Assembly (NCBI RefSeq): GCF_015999265.1 | Contig: NZ_JAEAGR010000012.1 | Span: 62,001 to 126,000 of the forward strand | DNA from: Mobilitalea sibirica | GTDB lineage: Bacteria; Bacillota; Clostridia; Lachnospirales; Lachnospiraceae | Length of the DNA stretch: 64,000 nucleotides | Reading direction: 5' to 3' | Shown: one piece after another, positions 28,193-38,732 of the stretch | Layout of the letters: each line of letters begins with the position of its first letter | Position numbering within the stretch: the stretch's first letter is position 1 | The notes under the pieces: model-generated | Told to the model about the DNA's origin: nothing | Databases searched by the model: none | What the model saw: only the letters and a program-made list of their open reading frames with translations | Made by a program: the position numbers and the translations under genes

Positions 28193-29521
28193 ATGTATAT
28201 TCATTTTCCCTCTGATAACAAGATAAATAAGAAAGTCAGTTCACGTAACGTGAATTTAGGGACTTCTGATAAAATAAGGGTTTATCCTGCGCAGATGGAA
28301 ACCCAGTCTCTGGGTAGCCTTCAGGTACGATGTACATCCTTGGGATTTATACCGATTGAAAACGCAACTGTAACAGTTACTTTACCGGGCGAAGCAGATA
28401 ACATAATAGAACAGCTTACGACCGACGCATCCGGACTTACGGAGATACTTCCCTTACCAGCACCACCGGTTGCCTATAGCCAAGAGCCTGTACCGGAACA
28501 ACCCTATTCCCAATATGATATCCGGGTTAGCGCCCCCGGCTATGAGACAGCCCTGTATTCCAACGTAGAAATCTTCCCTGATATATTAGCCGAGCAAGAT
28601 GCAACCTTGAGTCCATTAGAATTAGAAACGGATGAAGAAGAACTATATGTGATACCACCACATGTTCTATATGGTGACTATCCGCCTAAAATTCCGGAGG
28701 ATCCAATTAAGCCAGTCGGTGAAACTGGGGAGATCGTGCTGACTCAGGTCGTTATTCCTGAGTTTGTAATCGTTCATGACGGACCGCCTAACAGTCCTTC
28801 AACCAATTATTGGGTGCGCTTTCGTGATTACATTAAAAACGTAGCTTCCAGTGAAATCTATGCTACCTGGCCGGAAGCTACAATTTATGCTAATATCCTT
28901 GCTATACTGTCCTTTACCTTAAACCGAGTATATACGGAATGGTATCGTGGCCAGGGTTATAATTTCACTATTACATCGTCTACCGCATACGATCACAAAT
29001 GGATTAACGGCCGAAATATCTATGCTAATATCGGTGTATTGGTTGATTCTGTCTTTGTAAATTATCTTTCTTACCCGAATGTAAGACAGCCGATATTAAC
29101 CCAGTATTGCGACGGAGTTAAAGTAGAATGTCCCGGTTGGATGACACAATGGGGTTCTAAATATTTGGGCGATCAGGGATATTCAGCGATACAGATTCTA
29201 CGAAATTATTATGGAGATTCTATGTTCATTAATACTGCAGTTGAAGTATCCGGAGTACCTTCTTCCTGGCCGGGTACCAATTTAACCACAGGCTCTAGAG
29301 GAAATAGTGTGCGAACTATACAAGAACAGTTAAATCGAATCGCCCAGGCATATACAGCAATTCCAAGGCTAGCGGTGGATGGAATCTATGGTCCCAGAAC
29401 AGCGGAATCGGTTCGTACCTTTCAACGAATCTTCAGCTTACCGGTAACGGGTGTCGTGGATCGTGCTACCTGGTATAAAATTTCACATATTTTTGTAGGC
29501 GTAACAAGAATAGGTGTATAA
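28193..29521 (+). CDS. sleC: Spore cortex-lytic enzyme SleC, first copy
   Basis: 442 residues, the size of clostridial prepro-SleC. It hydrolyses cortex peptidoglycan at germination after activation by Csp proteases. N-terminal pro-region with a carboxypeptidase-regulatory-like beta domain (GSLQVRCTSLGFIPIENATV), a connecting segment (IPPHVLYGDYPPKIPEDP), the SpoIID/LytB-like lytic domain (YIKNVASSEIYATWPEA, with the probable catalytic Glu in SSEIY) and a C-terminal peptidoglycan-binding domain (LTTGSRGNSVRTIQEQLN...VDGIYGPRTAESVRTFQ). No signal peptide, as expected for a protein packed from the mother cell. Family assignment is by strong similarity to the C. difficile/C. perfringens protein. 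No csp gene is nearby. Confidence 0.92.
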   Translation: MYIHFPSDNKINKKVSSRNVNLGTSDKIRVYPAQMETQSLGSLQVRCTSLGFIPIENATVTVTLPGEADNIIEQLTTDASGLTEILPLPAPPVAYSQEPVPEQPYSQYDIRVSAPGYETALYSNVEIFPDILAEQDATLSPLELETDEEELYVIPPHVLYGDYPPKIPEDPIKPVGETGEIVLTQVVIPEFVIVHDGPPNSPSTNYWVRFRDYIKNVASSEIYATWPEATIYANILAILSFTLNRVYTEWYRGQGYNFTITSSTAYDHKWINGRNIYANIGVLVDSVFVNYLSYPNVRQPILTQYCDGVKVECPGWMTQWGSKYLGDQGYSAIQILRNYYGDSMFINTAVEVSGVPSSWPGTNLTTGSRGNSVRTIQEQLNRIAQAYTAIPRLAVDGIYGPRTAESVRTFQRIFSLPVTGVVDRATWYKISHIFVGVTRIGV

Positions 29522-29582
29522 TTATCACATCTTATTTTTATTCATCATACTCTATTATTGAATGAATGATCGAGGTAACTAT

Positions 29583-30878
29583 ATGAAGTATATCAATACC
29601 TTTAATAATGATACTAAACCAAAAATACGCGTATATCCAACACAAATGGATACACAGAATTTTGGTAGGCTACAAGTACGTAGTACCACCGAAGGACTCG
29701 CTCCCATAGAGGACGCTACAGTGACAATCTACTCCTCTTCATTTCCCGATGAAATTATTGAACAATTTACTACCAATACATCCGGTTTAACTGAAGAGAT
29801 AGAGCTTCCGGCTCCCCCGCTTGAATACAGCTTAACTCCCGGTTCTACGGTTCAACCTTATTCCGAGTTCAATATAAAGGTTGAGGCTCCGGATTTCGCA
29901 CCGGTCACCGTTAATAACGCCGAGATACTTCCCGGCGTAACTGCGCTTCAAGACACCACCTTAAGTGCAGCCGAAACCTTAAACGGTGGAGAATTATTTG
30001 TTATTCCTCCTCATACCTTATTCGGAGACTATCCTCCCAAAATTGCCGAATCAGAGATAAAACCTGTTGGAGAAACCGGAGAAATCGTATTAGCCGCTGT
30101 TGTTATTCCTGAATTTGTAGTCGTCCATGACGGACCACCAACGGATACAGCCGCAGCGAACTATTATATCAGATTCCGGGATTATATTAAAAATGTAGCT
30201 TCCAGTGAAATTTATGCTACCTGGCCGGCACAGACAATTAATGCCAATATTTTAGCGATCCTTTCCTTTACGTTAAACCGGGTATACACAGAATGGTATC
30301 GAAATCAAGGCTATAATTTTACCGTTACTTCTTCTACTGCTTTTGATCACAAATGGATTTCAGGAAGGAATATCTATAGTAATATTGGTTTAGCCGTGGA
30401 TGAATTATTTGTTAACTATCTATCCAGACCAAACGTGAAGCAGCCCATATTAACCCAGTATTGTGATGGTTACAGAGTTCAATGTCCTAACTGGATGACC
30501 CAATGGGGCTCAAAGGATCTGGGAGAACAGGGATTAAGTGCCATTGAAATATTAAGAAACTTTTACGGGGATTCTATCTATATCAATACTGCAAAGGAAG
30601 TATCCGGGGTACCGGCTTCCTGGCCGGGGTCCAACTTAACCATTGGTTCCAGTGGTGCCTCAGTAAGAATGATTCAGGAGCAATTAAATCGGATCGCCGA
30701 CACCTATACCACAATACCTAAAGTTGCCGTAGACGGACAGTTTGGAGAAGGAACTGCAGATGCAGTAAGAGCATTTCAACAGATATTTAATTTACCCCAG
30801 ACAGGAATAGTAGATTTCCCTACCTGGTATAAGATATCCGGTATCTATGTCGCTGTAACCCGAATTGCAGAATTATAA
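29583..30878 (+). CDS. sleC: Spore cortex-lytic enzyme SleC, second copy
   Basis: 431 residues, 61 bases after the first copy and with the same four-part layout. Key blocks are nearly identical (YIKNVASSEIYATWPAQT, ILAILSFTLNRVYTEWYR, ILTQYCDGYRVQCPNWMTQW), while the pro-region and spacer differ more. The C-terminus (WYKISGIYVAVTRIAEL) is closer to C. difficile SleC than that of copy 1. I chose the ATG at 29583, seven bases after GAGGT; an upstream in-frame ATG at 29562 has no SD. Tandem duplication followed by divergence is the simplest reading. They may be one transcript ending at the long hairpin at 30912. Confidence 0.92.
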   Translation: MKYINTFNNDTKPKIRVYPTQMDTQNFGRLQVRSTTEGLAPIEDATVTIYSSSFPDEIIEQFTTNTSGLTEEIELPAPPLEYSLTPGSTVQPYSEFNIKVEAPDFAPVTVNNAEILPGVTALQDTTLSAAETLNGGELFVIPPHTLFGDYPPKIAESEIKPVGETGEIVLAAVVIPEFVVVHDGPPTDTAAANYYIRFRDYIKNVASSEIYATWPAQTINANILAILSFTLNRVYTEWYRNQGYNFTVTSSTAFDHKWISGRNIYSNIGLAVDELFVNYLSRPNVKQPILTQYCDGYRVQCPNWMTQWGSKDLGEQGLSAIEILRNFYGDSIYINTAKEVSGVPASWPGSNLTIGSSGASVRMIQEQLNRIADTYTTIPKVAVDGQFGEGTADAVRAFQQIFNLPQTGIVDFPTWYKISGIYVAVTRIAEL

Positions 30879-30911
30879 GAAATAATAAGGACATTATATT
30901 ATTTTATTAAT

Positions 30912-31031
30912 ATGGAGCTACATTTCTGACCTATTTGAACTCTGTTTAAATCATCATGGTAAACAATGTATACATATACATTTGTTATGATGCCAAACAG
31001 AATTACCAATAAGATAGAAATGAAGCTCCAT
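30912..31031. repeat. 120 bp hairpin between convergent sleC and flagellin genes
   Basis: ATGGAGCTACATTTCT pairs with AGAAATGAAGCTCCAT, then CTATTTG..CTCTGTTT with AAACAG..CCAATAAG, then ATCATGGTAAACAATGTAT with ATACATTTGTTATGAT. Nearly the whole element is stem. Its place between convergent genes fits a bidirectional terminator, but it is several times longer than needed for that. Confidence 0.75.
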
Positions 31032-31072
31032 TCACTTCATTTATTTATTTGATATATTAGGAATACTTATAT

Positions 31073-31834
31073 TTAATTACCTAGTAAGGCAGATATCCCT
31101 TTTCTAGCTTGATCATTTTTTGCTCTCATAGCGAACATCCGGTATTGATTAAGAATCTGATCTTTCTTTAAATCAGATACAGACTTTGCAACATCTGCAT
31201 CTTCAATTCGTGAAGAGCTCTCAGCCAAATTCAAAGCAGCATAGTTATTATATTGTATGGTATGCTCCAGACGATTACTATTCGCTCCAATGCCGGATCG
31301 ATACTTATTCACCATGTTTAGAGCCTGATCTATTTTACTGATATCAATCTCTTTCGTTACGTCATAATCAGCAATACCTAAGGATTCTATGGTAGAATCT
31401 GATAATTCAATCTTCATACCTGATCCGTCCGGATTCGTAGCAAGCATTTTATCTGTCATACTACCGTCTAACAACTTAAGTGTATTAAACTGCGTTCCCT
31501 TTGCAGCATCCTGAATAGATGCCTTTAAGCCTTCTATTTCATCCTGGATCGCACTCTTCTCACTGTCTCCATAGGTAACATTCATGGCCTGAAGACTTAA
31601 TTCACGCATTCTTTGAAGACTATCGGTTATGCTTGAAAGTCCTCCTTCTGCCACCCGATACATATCCTGACCGGCTTCGGCATTCTCCGTACCCTTATTG
31701 TAACCGTTTTCCTGTGAATTCAATTTTTCTACAATTGCTAAACCTGCTGCATTATCAGATGCTGAATTTAATTTCTTCATAGTTGATAGTTGCTCATATG
31801 CTTTTGAACTTACTCCCGATACGTTCACATTCAT
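31073..31834 (-). CDS. Short flagellin
   Basis: 253 residues. Conserved N-terminal D0/D1 (LNSASDNAAGLAIVEKLNSQ, GQDMYRVAEGGLSSITDSLQ, IQDEIEGLK) and C-terminal D1/D0 (NRLEHTIQYNNYAALNLAES, SRIEDADVAK) are joined by only about 60 residues, so the variable D2/D3 region is almost absent. The N-terminus NVSGVSSKAYEQLSTMKKL is atypical for a filament flagellin. Start is uncertain: the ATG at 31834 is just two bases after GGAAGG, while a GTG at 31828 has ideal spacing (8). No other flagellar gene is in the window. It could be a minor filament protein. Confidence 0.88.
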   Translation of the reverse strand: MNVNVSGVSSKAYEQLSTMKKLNSASDNAAGLAIVEKLNSQENGYNKGTENAEAGQDMYRVAEGGLSSITDSLQRMRELSLQAMNVTYGDSEKSAIQDEIEGLKASIQDAAKGTQFNTLKLLDGSMTDKMLATNPDGSGMKIELSDSTIESLGIADYDVTKEIDISKIDQALNMVNKYRSGIGANSNRLEHTIQYNNYAALNLAESSSRIEDADVAKSVSDLKKDQILNQYRMFAMRAKNDQARKGISALLGN

Positions 31835-31921
31835 CACCTTCCCAACAGATAAACCTTGGTTTTATCCTTAAGTTACTGCAATTAACTATTCTCTTTAAGA
31901 GAAGTAGGTAATCTTTACTAT

Positions 31922-31949
31922 ATTATACCACATATACATAAAAATTCAA
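31922..31949 (-). promoter_or_regulatory. Candidate sigma-A promoter of the flagellin gene
   Basis: TTGAAT (31949-31944), a 16-base spacer and TATAAT (31927-31922), about 85 bases upstream of the start. I looked for and did not find a SigD box (TAAA-N15-GCCGATAT). Confidence 0.6.
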
Positions 31950-32080
31950 GTAAATTGACAGATAGTAATCAAAACAAGCAATAATCTTTAAATATTCAAT
32001 CACTTCTTACCATTAGTTCAGTCTATACACCTCTGTTTTTAATCGCGCAGATATCGTTCTTAACATATTAATCACAAAAC

Positions 32081-32974
32081 TCACCATTGAAACTGATATG
32101 GAACCCGTTTATCCAATGTATCAAACTCATATCCTTTTTCACTTAGTAATGTAATAATATCCGGAAGTATTTTAGCTGTAGTATCATTGATAGCCGAATC
32201 ATGAAGTAAAATGATAGGATAATCCTGGTTTTTTAAGTCCTTCTCTATATTTTGGCGGATAGAATATGCTGTCGGTTTACCAATAGAATCATTAGCACTT
32301 ACGTTCCAGTCATAACAGGTAAAACCTCTTCGTTCCATTTCTTCTATCAGTGCATCCTTAATTTTCTTACTGTATCCATTATTACTTCCAAGCGGAAATC
32401 GGTAAATACTAACTCGCTCTCCTGTTATCTCATAAATCTGTTGATAAATCGTATTAAAATCATCTAAATATCGTTCAATCGAACAATAGATTTCATTACA
32501 TATATGTGAGTAAGAATGTATTCCAATCGTATGGCCTTCATTTACCATTCGTTGTAGGCAATCCTCTCTCTCCGCAGTAATGGATGTACCAACGAGAAAA
32601 AAGGTTGCTCTCACATTCCTTTCTTCAAGGATATCTAATACCTTAAAGGTATTTTCACTTGGACCATCGTCAAAAGTAAGATATGCTATTTTTTTACCCT
32701 TTTCCATCGGTTTTGGTATACAGTATTCCGTATATAAATCCGGGTAAAGTTTGGTATAATCAGGCATTTCATCTGAACTGGTCTGGCTGCTTGTATCCTT
32801 TTCTCTATGCATCATATTTTCCATCTCAGCCATTAACTCAATACTACGTTGCCCGTTCACTATTCTCTCCGACACTACCTGCTTTTGTTCCAGCCTTTCT
32901 TTTCCTTCAACTAGTATGTAGATAAACAATATACCGATCAAAAGAAATGCTAAGCCTGTAAAAAACTTGTTCAT
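32081..32974 (-). CDS. Membrane-anchored polysaccharide deacetylase (NodB domain)
   Basis: 297 residues. One N-terminal transmembrane helix (about 5-23), a linker, then a carbohydrate esterase 4 domain from about residue 90. Motif 1 is LTFDDGPSENT with the catalytic and metal Asp pair, motif 2 HSYSH supplies two metal His, motif 3 is YRFPLGSNN, and a late LLHDS gives the second catalytic His. It removes N-acetyl groups from peptidoglycan or another wall glycan outside the membrane. SD GAAGGA is present. The substrate is not predictable; spore cortex PdaA-like use is one option given the nearby sleC genes. Confidence 0.92.
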   Translation of the reverse strand: MNKFFTGLAFLLIGILFIYILVEGKERLEQKQVVSERIVNGQRSIELMAEMENMMHREKDTSSQTSSDEMPDYTKLYPDLYTEYCIPKPMEKGKKIAYLTFDDGPSENTFKVLDILEERNVRATFFLVGTSITAEREDCLQRMVNEGHTIGIHSYSHICNEIYCSIERYLDDFNTIYQQIYEITGERVSIYRFPLGSNNGYSKKIKDALIEEMERRGFTCYDWNVSANDSIGKPTAYSIRQNIEKDLKNQDYPIILLHDSAINDTTAKILPDIITLLSEKGYEFDTLDKRVPYQFQW

Positions 32975-33066
32975 TCGCGATTTTCCTTCAAAGTTTTCTT
33001 ATTATCTATCATATGCAGGCGATAGTCGGTATATTTTAAGTCCATCTGATTTCATAAAAACTTTCT

Positions 33067-33750
33067 TTAATTTTGGATTGCCATCCTTTTTACCTGTGTA
33101 AGACCCTGCCTTACTGCCGGTATCATAAGAATCAGTATTGTTATAATAGCCTCCGGCGCGATATAGGATGCATTATATCCCAATGAGTAAATAATAGGAT
33201 TTTGATCCCCTGCATATTCAGAGAAGAAGATAATACCGGTTAAAACATGACATAAGTATCTTCCGAATACTGCGAGGATATAACCCTTAATAATACCGTA
33301 CTTGGATTTAGCAAAAACACCACTCAGACCTAAAAATCCAAATGCAATCGGATAATCCAAGAGAGGTTGTATAAAATGAATTGCATACGGATCCAGAACA
33401 AAATCTAGAAGACCATAAGCTATACCGGTCATAACACCAACCCTTGTTCCGTACAGATAACCGATAAGACTGATAAAGAACATACGAAACAGGGTAATTG
33501 AACCTCCAAAAGGAAATTTATAAACTGTATAGATTGATGTAACTACCGCCAAAGTCATAGCAACAGCACTGAAAGCTAACTGCTTTGCATTCGCTTTTGT
33601 CCGATTACCTCCACTAAAGACCAGCATCGCTATAAATAATAGAGCAATTATAATTAACAGAGTTATATTGCCGGCCATTGTCGGCGTATAATCCGTGCCC
33701 CATTCTGTAACATTAGTGTCAATTAAAAAATCAAAAACCTTTTGAAACAT
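33067..33750 (-). CDS. thiT: Thiamine transporter ThiT (ECF S component)
   Basis: 227 residues, strongly hydrophobic with about six helices. The stretch from GGSITLFRMFFISLIGYLYG through ARGVMTGIAYGLLDF-like text (TRVGVMTGIAYGLLDFVLDP) is typical of ThiT. It captures thiamine and works with a shared ECF T/A module encoded elsewhere. A TPP riboswitch directly upstream independently supports the substrate. The ATG follows GGAGG with a T7 spacer. The SD itself is part of a riboswitch-controlled hairpin. Confidence 0.94.
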   Translation of the reverse strand: MFQKVFDFLIDTNVTEWGTDYTPTMAGNITLLIIIALLFIAMLVFSGGNRTKANAKQLAFSAVAMTLAVVTSIYTVYKFPFGGSITLFRMFFISLIGYLYGTRVGVMTGIAYGLLDFVLDPYAIHFIQPLLDYPIAFGFLGLSGVFAKSKYGIIKGYILAVFGRYLCHVLTGIIFFSEYAGDQNPIIYSLGYNASYIAPEAIITILILMIPAVRQGLTQVKRMAIQN

Positions 33751-33756
33751 AAAAAA

Positions 33757-33876
33757 ACCTCCTTTAGTTGCTTAGGAGGGACCACTTGATTGCTTCCTTC
33801 CGCCGGTATTAACCGGATCAAGTAGTGAGGGTCAGTGTATATATCATACACCTCTCAGCTCGTCGCTCCCCTAGCA
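33757..33876 (-). promoter_or_regulatory. TPP riboswitch (thi-box) controlling thiT
   Basis: On the minus strand the aptamer (33876 to about 33793) has the conserved GAGCTGAGAGG, then ACCCTCACTACTTGATCCGG, then TAATACCGGCGGAAGGAAG, the standard P2/P3 and P4/P5 signatures. After the aptamer, CCTCC-N12-GGAGG followed by TTTTTTT makes a hairpin that holds the thiT SD and also looks like an intrinsic terminator. ACTTGAT in the aptamer can pair with ATCAAGT beyond it. TPP should switch thiT off. Confidence 0.95.
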
Positions 33877-34381
33877 TAAATTAATGTTATATTTTTTACA
33901 TGTACAACGTTTCAAAATAACGATACATATTTTTAAGGATGATTTATCATATAAGTTATCGGACAAACATAGATATAGTTAAATACACCTCGAATAGATC
34001 CTTACTATATAAGAAATCATACCGGATAATATGCATTAGCATCTACTGAACGCTATACTTGTTTATCATATACAATAAATGAAAGGTTGTCAATCATTGA
34101 TATAGATACCATAATTATATAAAATAACTATGATATATAGAACAGTAGGATAAAATGTATTTCAGTAATTCAGATAATGAAATAAAGGTACTTATATGAT
34201 ACAATCATAGTATGAATTGCTCTCACTTATTAATCATAAATCTTCTTTATCGTTCCTATGTTATCCGGACACCCGGTATAATTGTTACTCAAATTTCATA
34301 TCGTATCATACATAAAAAATCCAATGTAGAAGGTTGATCATTATAATCCTTTAAAACTCTTACAAGATAGGATGGTCTTTT
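33877..34381. other. 505 bp AT-rich intergenic region
   Basis: Divergent region between the thiT riboswitch and the amidase gene. No ORF with an SD and no clear palindrome. ATACCGGATAA (about 34021) and a split TTATCCGG...CCGGTAT near 34262 are weakly inverted, which might be the decayed ends of an element like those elsewhere in the window. Confidence 0.4.
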
Positions 34382-35428
34382 ATGAAATACAAAAAGAAAA
34401 GGAATGTCTTAAAAAATAAAAAACTCAGATTACCGGTTATACCAGCTGTTATGTTGATCCTGGCTGTTTTCTTATTGTTATCCTTAAAACCAAAAGATAG
34501 TATTGCCGGCAATTCCCACAGTATAAATGCAATCCGCTGGAGGAATGTGAATGAAACTACCTTCTCTAAGGAATTTCCATCTAATCCTGGAATAGCAAAT
34601 GATAACAAAGCACAAACCTCTTTTCCGGAAAAGAACACAATTTTAGAGGACGAATTATTATCTACTCCACCGAATCCATCTCATAACGACCCTCTACCTA
34701 AAGATGTTCTTATGGATAAAGATATAAAAGATGATATCCATATGATGCAACCCAATGAAGATATACAACCTCAAATTCCATTACATAACGAAACAAAATT
34801 AATCGCTATTGATGCCGGTCATCAAAAGCAGGGAAATTATGATAAGGAGCCAATTGGTCCAGGAGCAGAGATTATGAAAGCAAAAGTAAGTTCCGGTACC
34901 AAAGGGATCGTTACCGGAATAGCTGAATACGAGCTTAATCTCACCGTTTCCAAGAAGTTAAATCAAGAGTTAATAAACCGCGGTTATGAGGTTTATATGA
35001 TTCGGAAAAGCCACGATGTCAATCTGAGCAATAGAGAGAGGGCTATCCTTGCTAAAGAAAGTAATGCAGATATCTTCCTTCGTATCCATGCCAACGGCTC
35101 TGAAAACAAGAAAGCAAACGGTGCATGTACCATATATCCTTCAAAGAATAATTCCTATGTATCCTATCTAAGTGATGAAAGCAAAATTTTATCTGAAGCA
35201 GTCATTCAGGGTATCTGTGAATCTACGGGAGCGAAAAATAATGGAGCTGTTACCAGAGATGATATGAGCGGTATTAACTGGTCCTCTATTCCGGTCACAA
35301 TTATTGAGATGGGTTATATGACTAATCCGAAGGAGGACAGGCTCCTTCAGACAGAAAGCTATCAGGATAAAATAGTGGAAGGTATCTGTAATGGTATTGA
35401 TCAATATTATGAAGCTTTGGCGGAATAA
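34382..35428 (+). CDS. N-acetylmuramoyl-L-alanine amidase (Amidase_3), membrane-anchored
   Basis: 348 residues. A basic N-terminus and one transmembrane helix (about 18-36), a Pro/Asn-rich linker to residue 135, then the LytC/CwlD-type catalytic domain. Zinc ligands His147 (AIDAGHQ), Glu182 (IAEYELN) and His236 (RIHANG) and the catalytic Glu309 (TIIEMGYMTNP) are all present. It cleaves the bond between muramic acid and stem peptides outside the membrane. The SD is weak (AGGATGG). It is monocistronic and followed by a bidirectional terminator. Confidence 0.94.
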   Translation: MKYKKKRNVLKNKKLRLPVIPAVMLILAVFLLLSLKPKDSIAGNSHSINAIRWRNVNETTFSKEFPSNPGIANDNKAQTSFPEKNTILEDELLSTPPNPSHNDPLPKDVLMDKDIKDDIHMMQPNEDIQPQIPLHNETKLIAIDAGHQKQGNYDKEPIGPGAEIMKAKVSSGTKGIVTGIAEYELNLTVSKKLNQELINRGYEVYMIRKSHDVNLSNRERAILAKESNADIFLRIHANGSENKKANGACTIYPSKNNSYVSYLSDESKILSEAVIQGICESTGAKNNGAVTRDDMSGINWSSIPVTIIEMGYMTNPKEDRLLQTESYQDKIVEGICNGIDQYYEALAE

Positions 35429-35501
35429 ATTATAGAAAAGCTTTCTTCAAATTCGGAGTCGCCCTCCTTGCCATTGGCCACTACCGGGCGCACAAGATAA
35501 T

Positions 35502-35543
35502 AAACTCCTGTTTGTTCGAATTATCTGAACAAACAGGAGTTTT
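35502..35543. terminator. Bidirectional terminator between amidase and groEL
   Basis: AAACTCCTGTTTGTTC and GAACAAACAGGAGTTT form a perfect 16 bp stem with a 9-base loop; T runs follow on the plus strand and A/T on the minus. Confidence 0.9.
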
Positions 35544-35604
35544 AATAACTGTATCAGTGGCTTTCCACCGTTACGGCGTATTATGTGAATAATGATTTAC
35601 TTTA

Positions 35605-37242
<1,638 letters not shown>

Positions 37243-37246
37243 TTAA

Positions 37247-37534
37247 TTATTCTTCAACAACCGCTACAATATCATTTTGTTTTACGATAATAAACTCTTC
37301 ATCCTCAAGTTTCACTTCTGTACCGGCATATTTGGAATAAATCACCTTATCTCCAACTTTAACCTGCATTACTACCTCTTTACCATCTACTACTCCACCG
37401 GGGCCAACAGCAATAACTTCTGCCTGCTGTGGCTTCTCTTTCGCCTGACCGGGTAAAACAATGCCTGATTTCGTTGTTTCTTCGGCAACTAGTTGTTTTA
37501 AAACTACCTTATCTCCTAATGGTTTTAGCTTCAT
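37247..37534 (-). CDS. groES: 10 kDa co-chaperonin GroES
   Basis: 95 residues. Starts MKLKPLGDKVVLKQL, contains the mobile loop (EETTKSGIVLPGQAKEKPQ) that docks on GroEL, and ends IVKQNDIVAVVEE. The ATG at 37534 has SD GGAGGAATT. A longer frame reaching 37585 would run into the CIRCE element and is rejected. First gene of the groESL operon. Confidence 0.98.
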   Translation of the reverse strand: MKLKPLGDKVVLKQLVAEETTKSGIVLPGQAKEKPQQAEVIAVGPGGVVDGKEVVMQVKVGDKVIYSKYAGTEVKLEDEEFIIVKQNDIVAVVEE

Positions 37535-37578
37535 TACAATTCCTCCTTCAAATCGTTTTAGATTCTCTTCTTTGATTA

Positions 37579-37646
37579 TTAGCACTCGTCTTAATTGAGT
37601 GCTAACTGATAGATAATATATTAGTAAAATTGCCTTTAATATGCAA
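37579..37646 (-). promoter_or_regulatory. groESL promoter and CIRCE operator
   Basis: TTGCAT (37646-37641), a 17-base spacer and TAATAT (37623-37618) are followed by a perfect CIRCE element: TTAGCACTC, a nine-base spacer and GAGTGCTAA (37579-37605). HrcA binds this in the absence of stress. hrcA itself is not in the window. Confidence 0.95.
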
Positions 37647-37789
37647 CTTCCCTTCTATTCAAAAACCACAACAAATTCAGTAATTGCTCTTGTTATCTCA
37701 TAAATACTTACTTTTTCTCAATTTTTCTTTTTTTATCAAGGTATTTTAATCAGATATTTCCCTGTCTCACTCATATAACAAGCAAAAGA

Positions 37790-37821
37790 AAAAGTTATTA
37801 CCATTCTGGCAATAACTTTTC
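37790..37821 (-). terminator. Terminator-like hairpin, groES upstream side
   Basis: On the minus strand AAAAGTTATTGCCA-GAA-TGGTAATAACTTTT is followed by TCTTTT. It lies about 190 bases past the DUF6062-type gene and insulates groESL from it. A second small hairpin, AAAAGCAC-CTTCT-GTGCTTTT (37908-37928), is nearer to that gene. Confidence 0.75.
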
Positions 37822-38015
37822 TTCCTTTCCATATACTACATTAGTATATTCCAGTTCAGGTACTTTATACCACAATTTCAAATATTTATATGATTTCATA
37901 ATAATTCAAAAGCACCTTCTGTGCTTTTCGGATATAATATATAATTTACACGCGAACTTTGTTAGCCTAATAATAAAACAGGAGATGCACGAAGCACCTT
38001 CAGCCTCATACATCT

Positions 38016-38732
38016 TTAGATTATATGATTCATTTTTGTCAGTGTTCGGGGCAGGGCATCCTTTGAATTTTTCCAAGGCTCATTGGCGTATCGATAATCA
38101 AACTTATCTATAAACCAATCCAAATCATCCCTAACTCTTTTCAGATTTTCAAGGAATAATGTATTTAATTCCGTAATAAATCTGTTTAGCTCCTCACCGC
38201 TTAAATACTGTGGCGCAGCCATAGAAAGCGTATTATAATGTTCGGTGCAGAAACCTTTGGAAGCATTGAATTTTTGCCGGAATACATCTTCATTATGATA
38301 CAGATGAAATATCGTAGCAATATATCTTTCAAAGGTTCCATCAATTTTGCTGCAGATATAACAGGAGTTCTCTATATGCTCCAGATAAGAAACAACTTCA
38401 GATGCTTCCCCCTTCTTTTTAAATAAAGAGGGTACACTAATTTTGGATTGATTGCCTGTCTTCTTCTCCACATCCTTAATCACTTTATCCATATGACTTT
38501 TTAGTATTAATGCAAGTCCCAGACGATTCTGATGCTTATATAATAGCTCCACATGAGTTTTACAAAAACCCATTTGTGAAGTAACTCCACGCACATCATC
38601 CTCCATATAACTGGGTCCCATTGTAAAATCGATTGCTTTTGTCTCAAGAGATTTTCTCATGACACAGACCGGACACTCACAGTCTGTATCAAATGCCTCA
38701 TTCACAGGTATGGTGTGTAATTTTTCTTTCAA
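38016..38732 (-). CDS. DUF6062-like cytoplasmic protein with two Cys/His motifs
   Basis: 238 residues, no signal peptide or membrane helix. It has two similar metal-ligand sets: CECPVC near residue 18 with FCKTH near 56, and SCYIC near 122 with FCTEH near 160. That repeated CxxC...FCxxH plan suggests an internal duplication binding zinc or another metal, though no cluster type can be assigned. Conserved in Lachnospiraceae and related families as a protein of unknown function. The start is a TTG (TAGGA seven bases upstream); no in-frame ATG occurs before residue 38. Confidence 0.75.
   Translation of the reverse strand: MKEKLHTIPVNEAFDTDCECPVCVMRKSLETKAIDFTMGPSYMEDDVRGVTSQMGFCKTHVELLYKHQNRLGLALILKSHMDKVIKDVEKKTGNQSKISVPSLFKKKGEASEVVSYLEHIENSCYICSKIDGTFERYIATIFHLYHNEDVFRQKFNASKGFCTEHYNTLSMAAPQYLSGEELNRFITELNTLFLENLKRVRDDLDWFIDKFDYRYANEPWKNSKDALPRTLTKMNHII

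Noticed and set aside
33877-34381. A decayed large palindrome from ATACCGGATAA and TTATCCGG...CCGGTAT
   Set aside because: Only about ten bases match and the intervening sequence does not pair convincingly.
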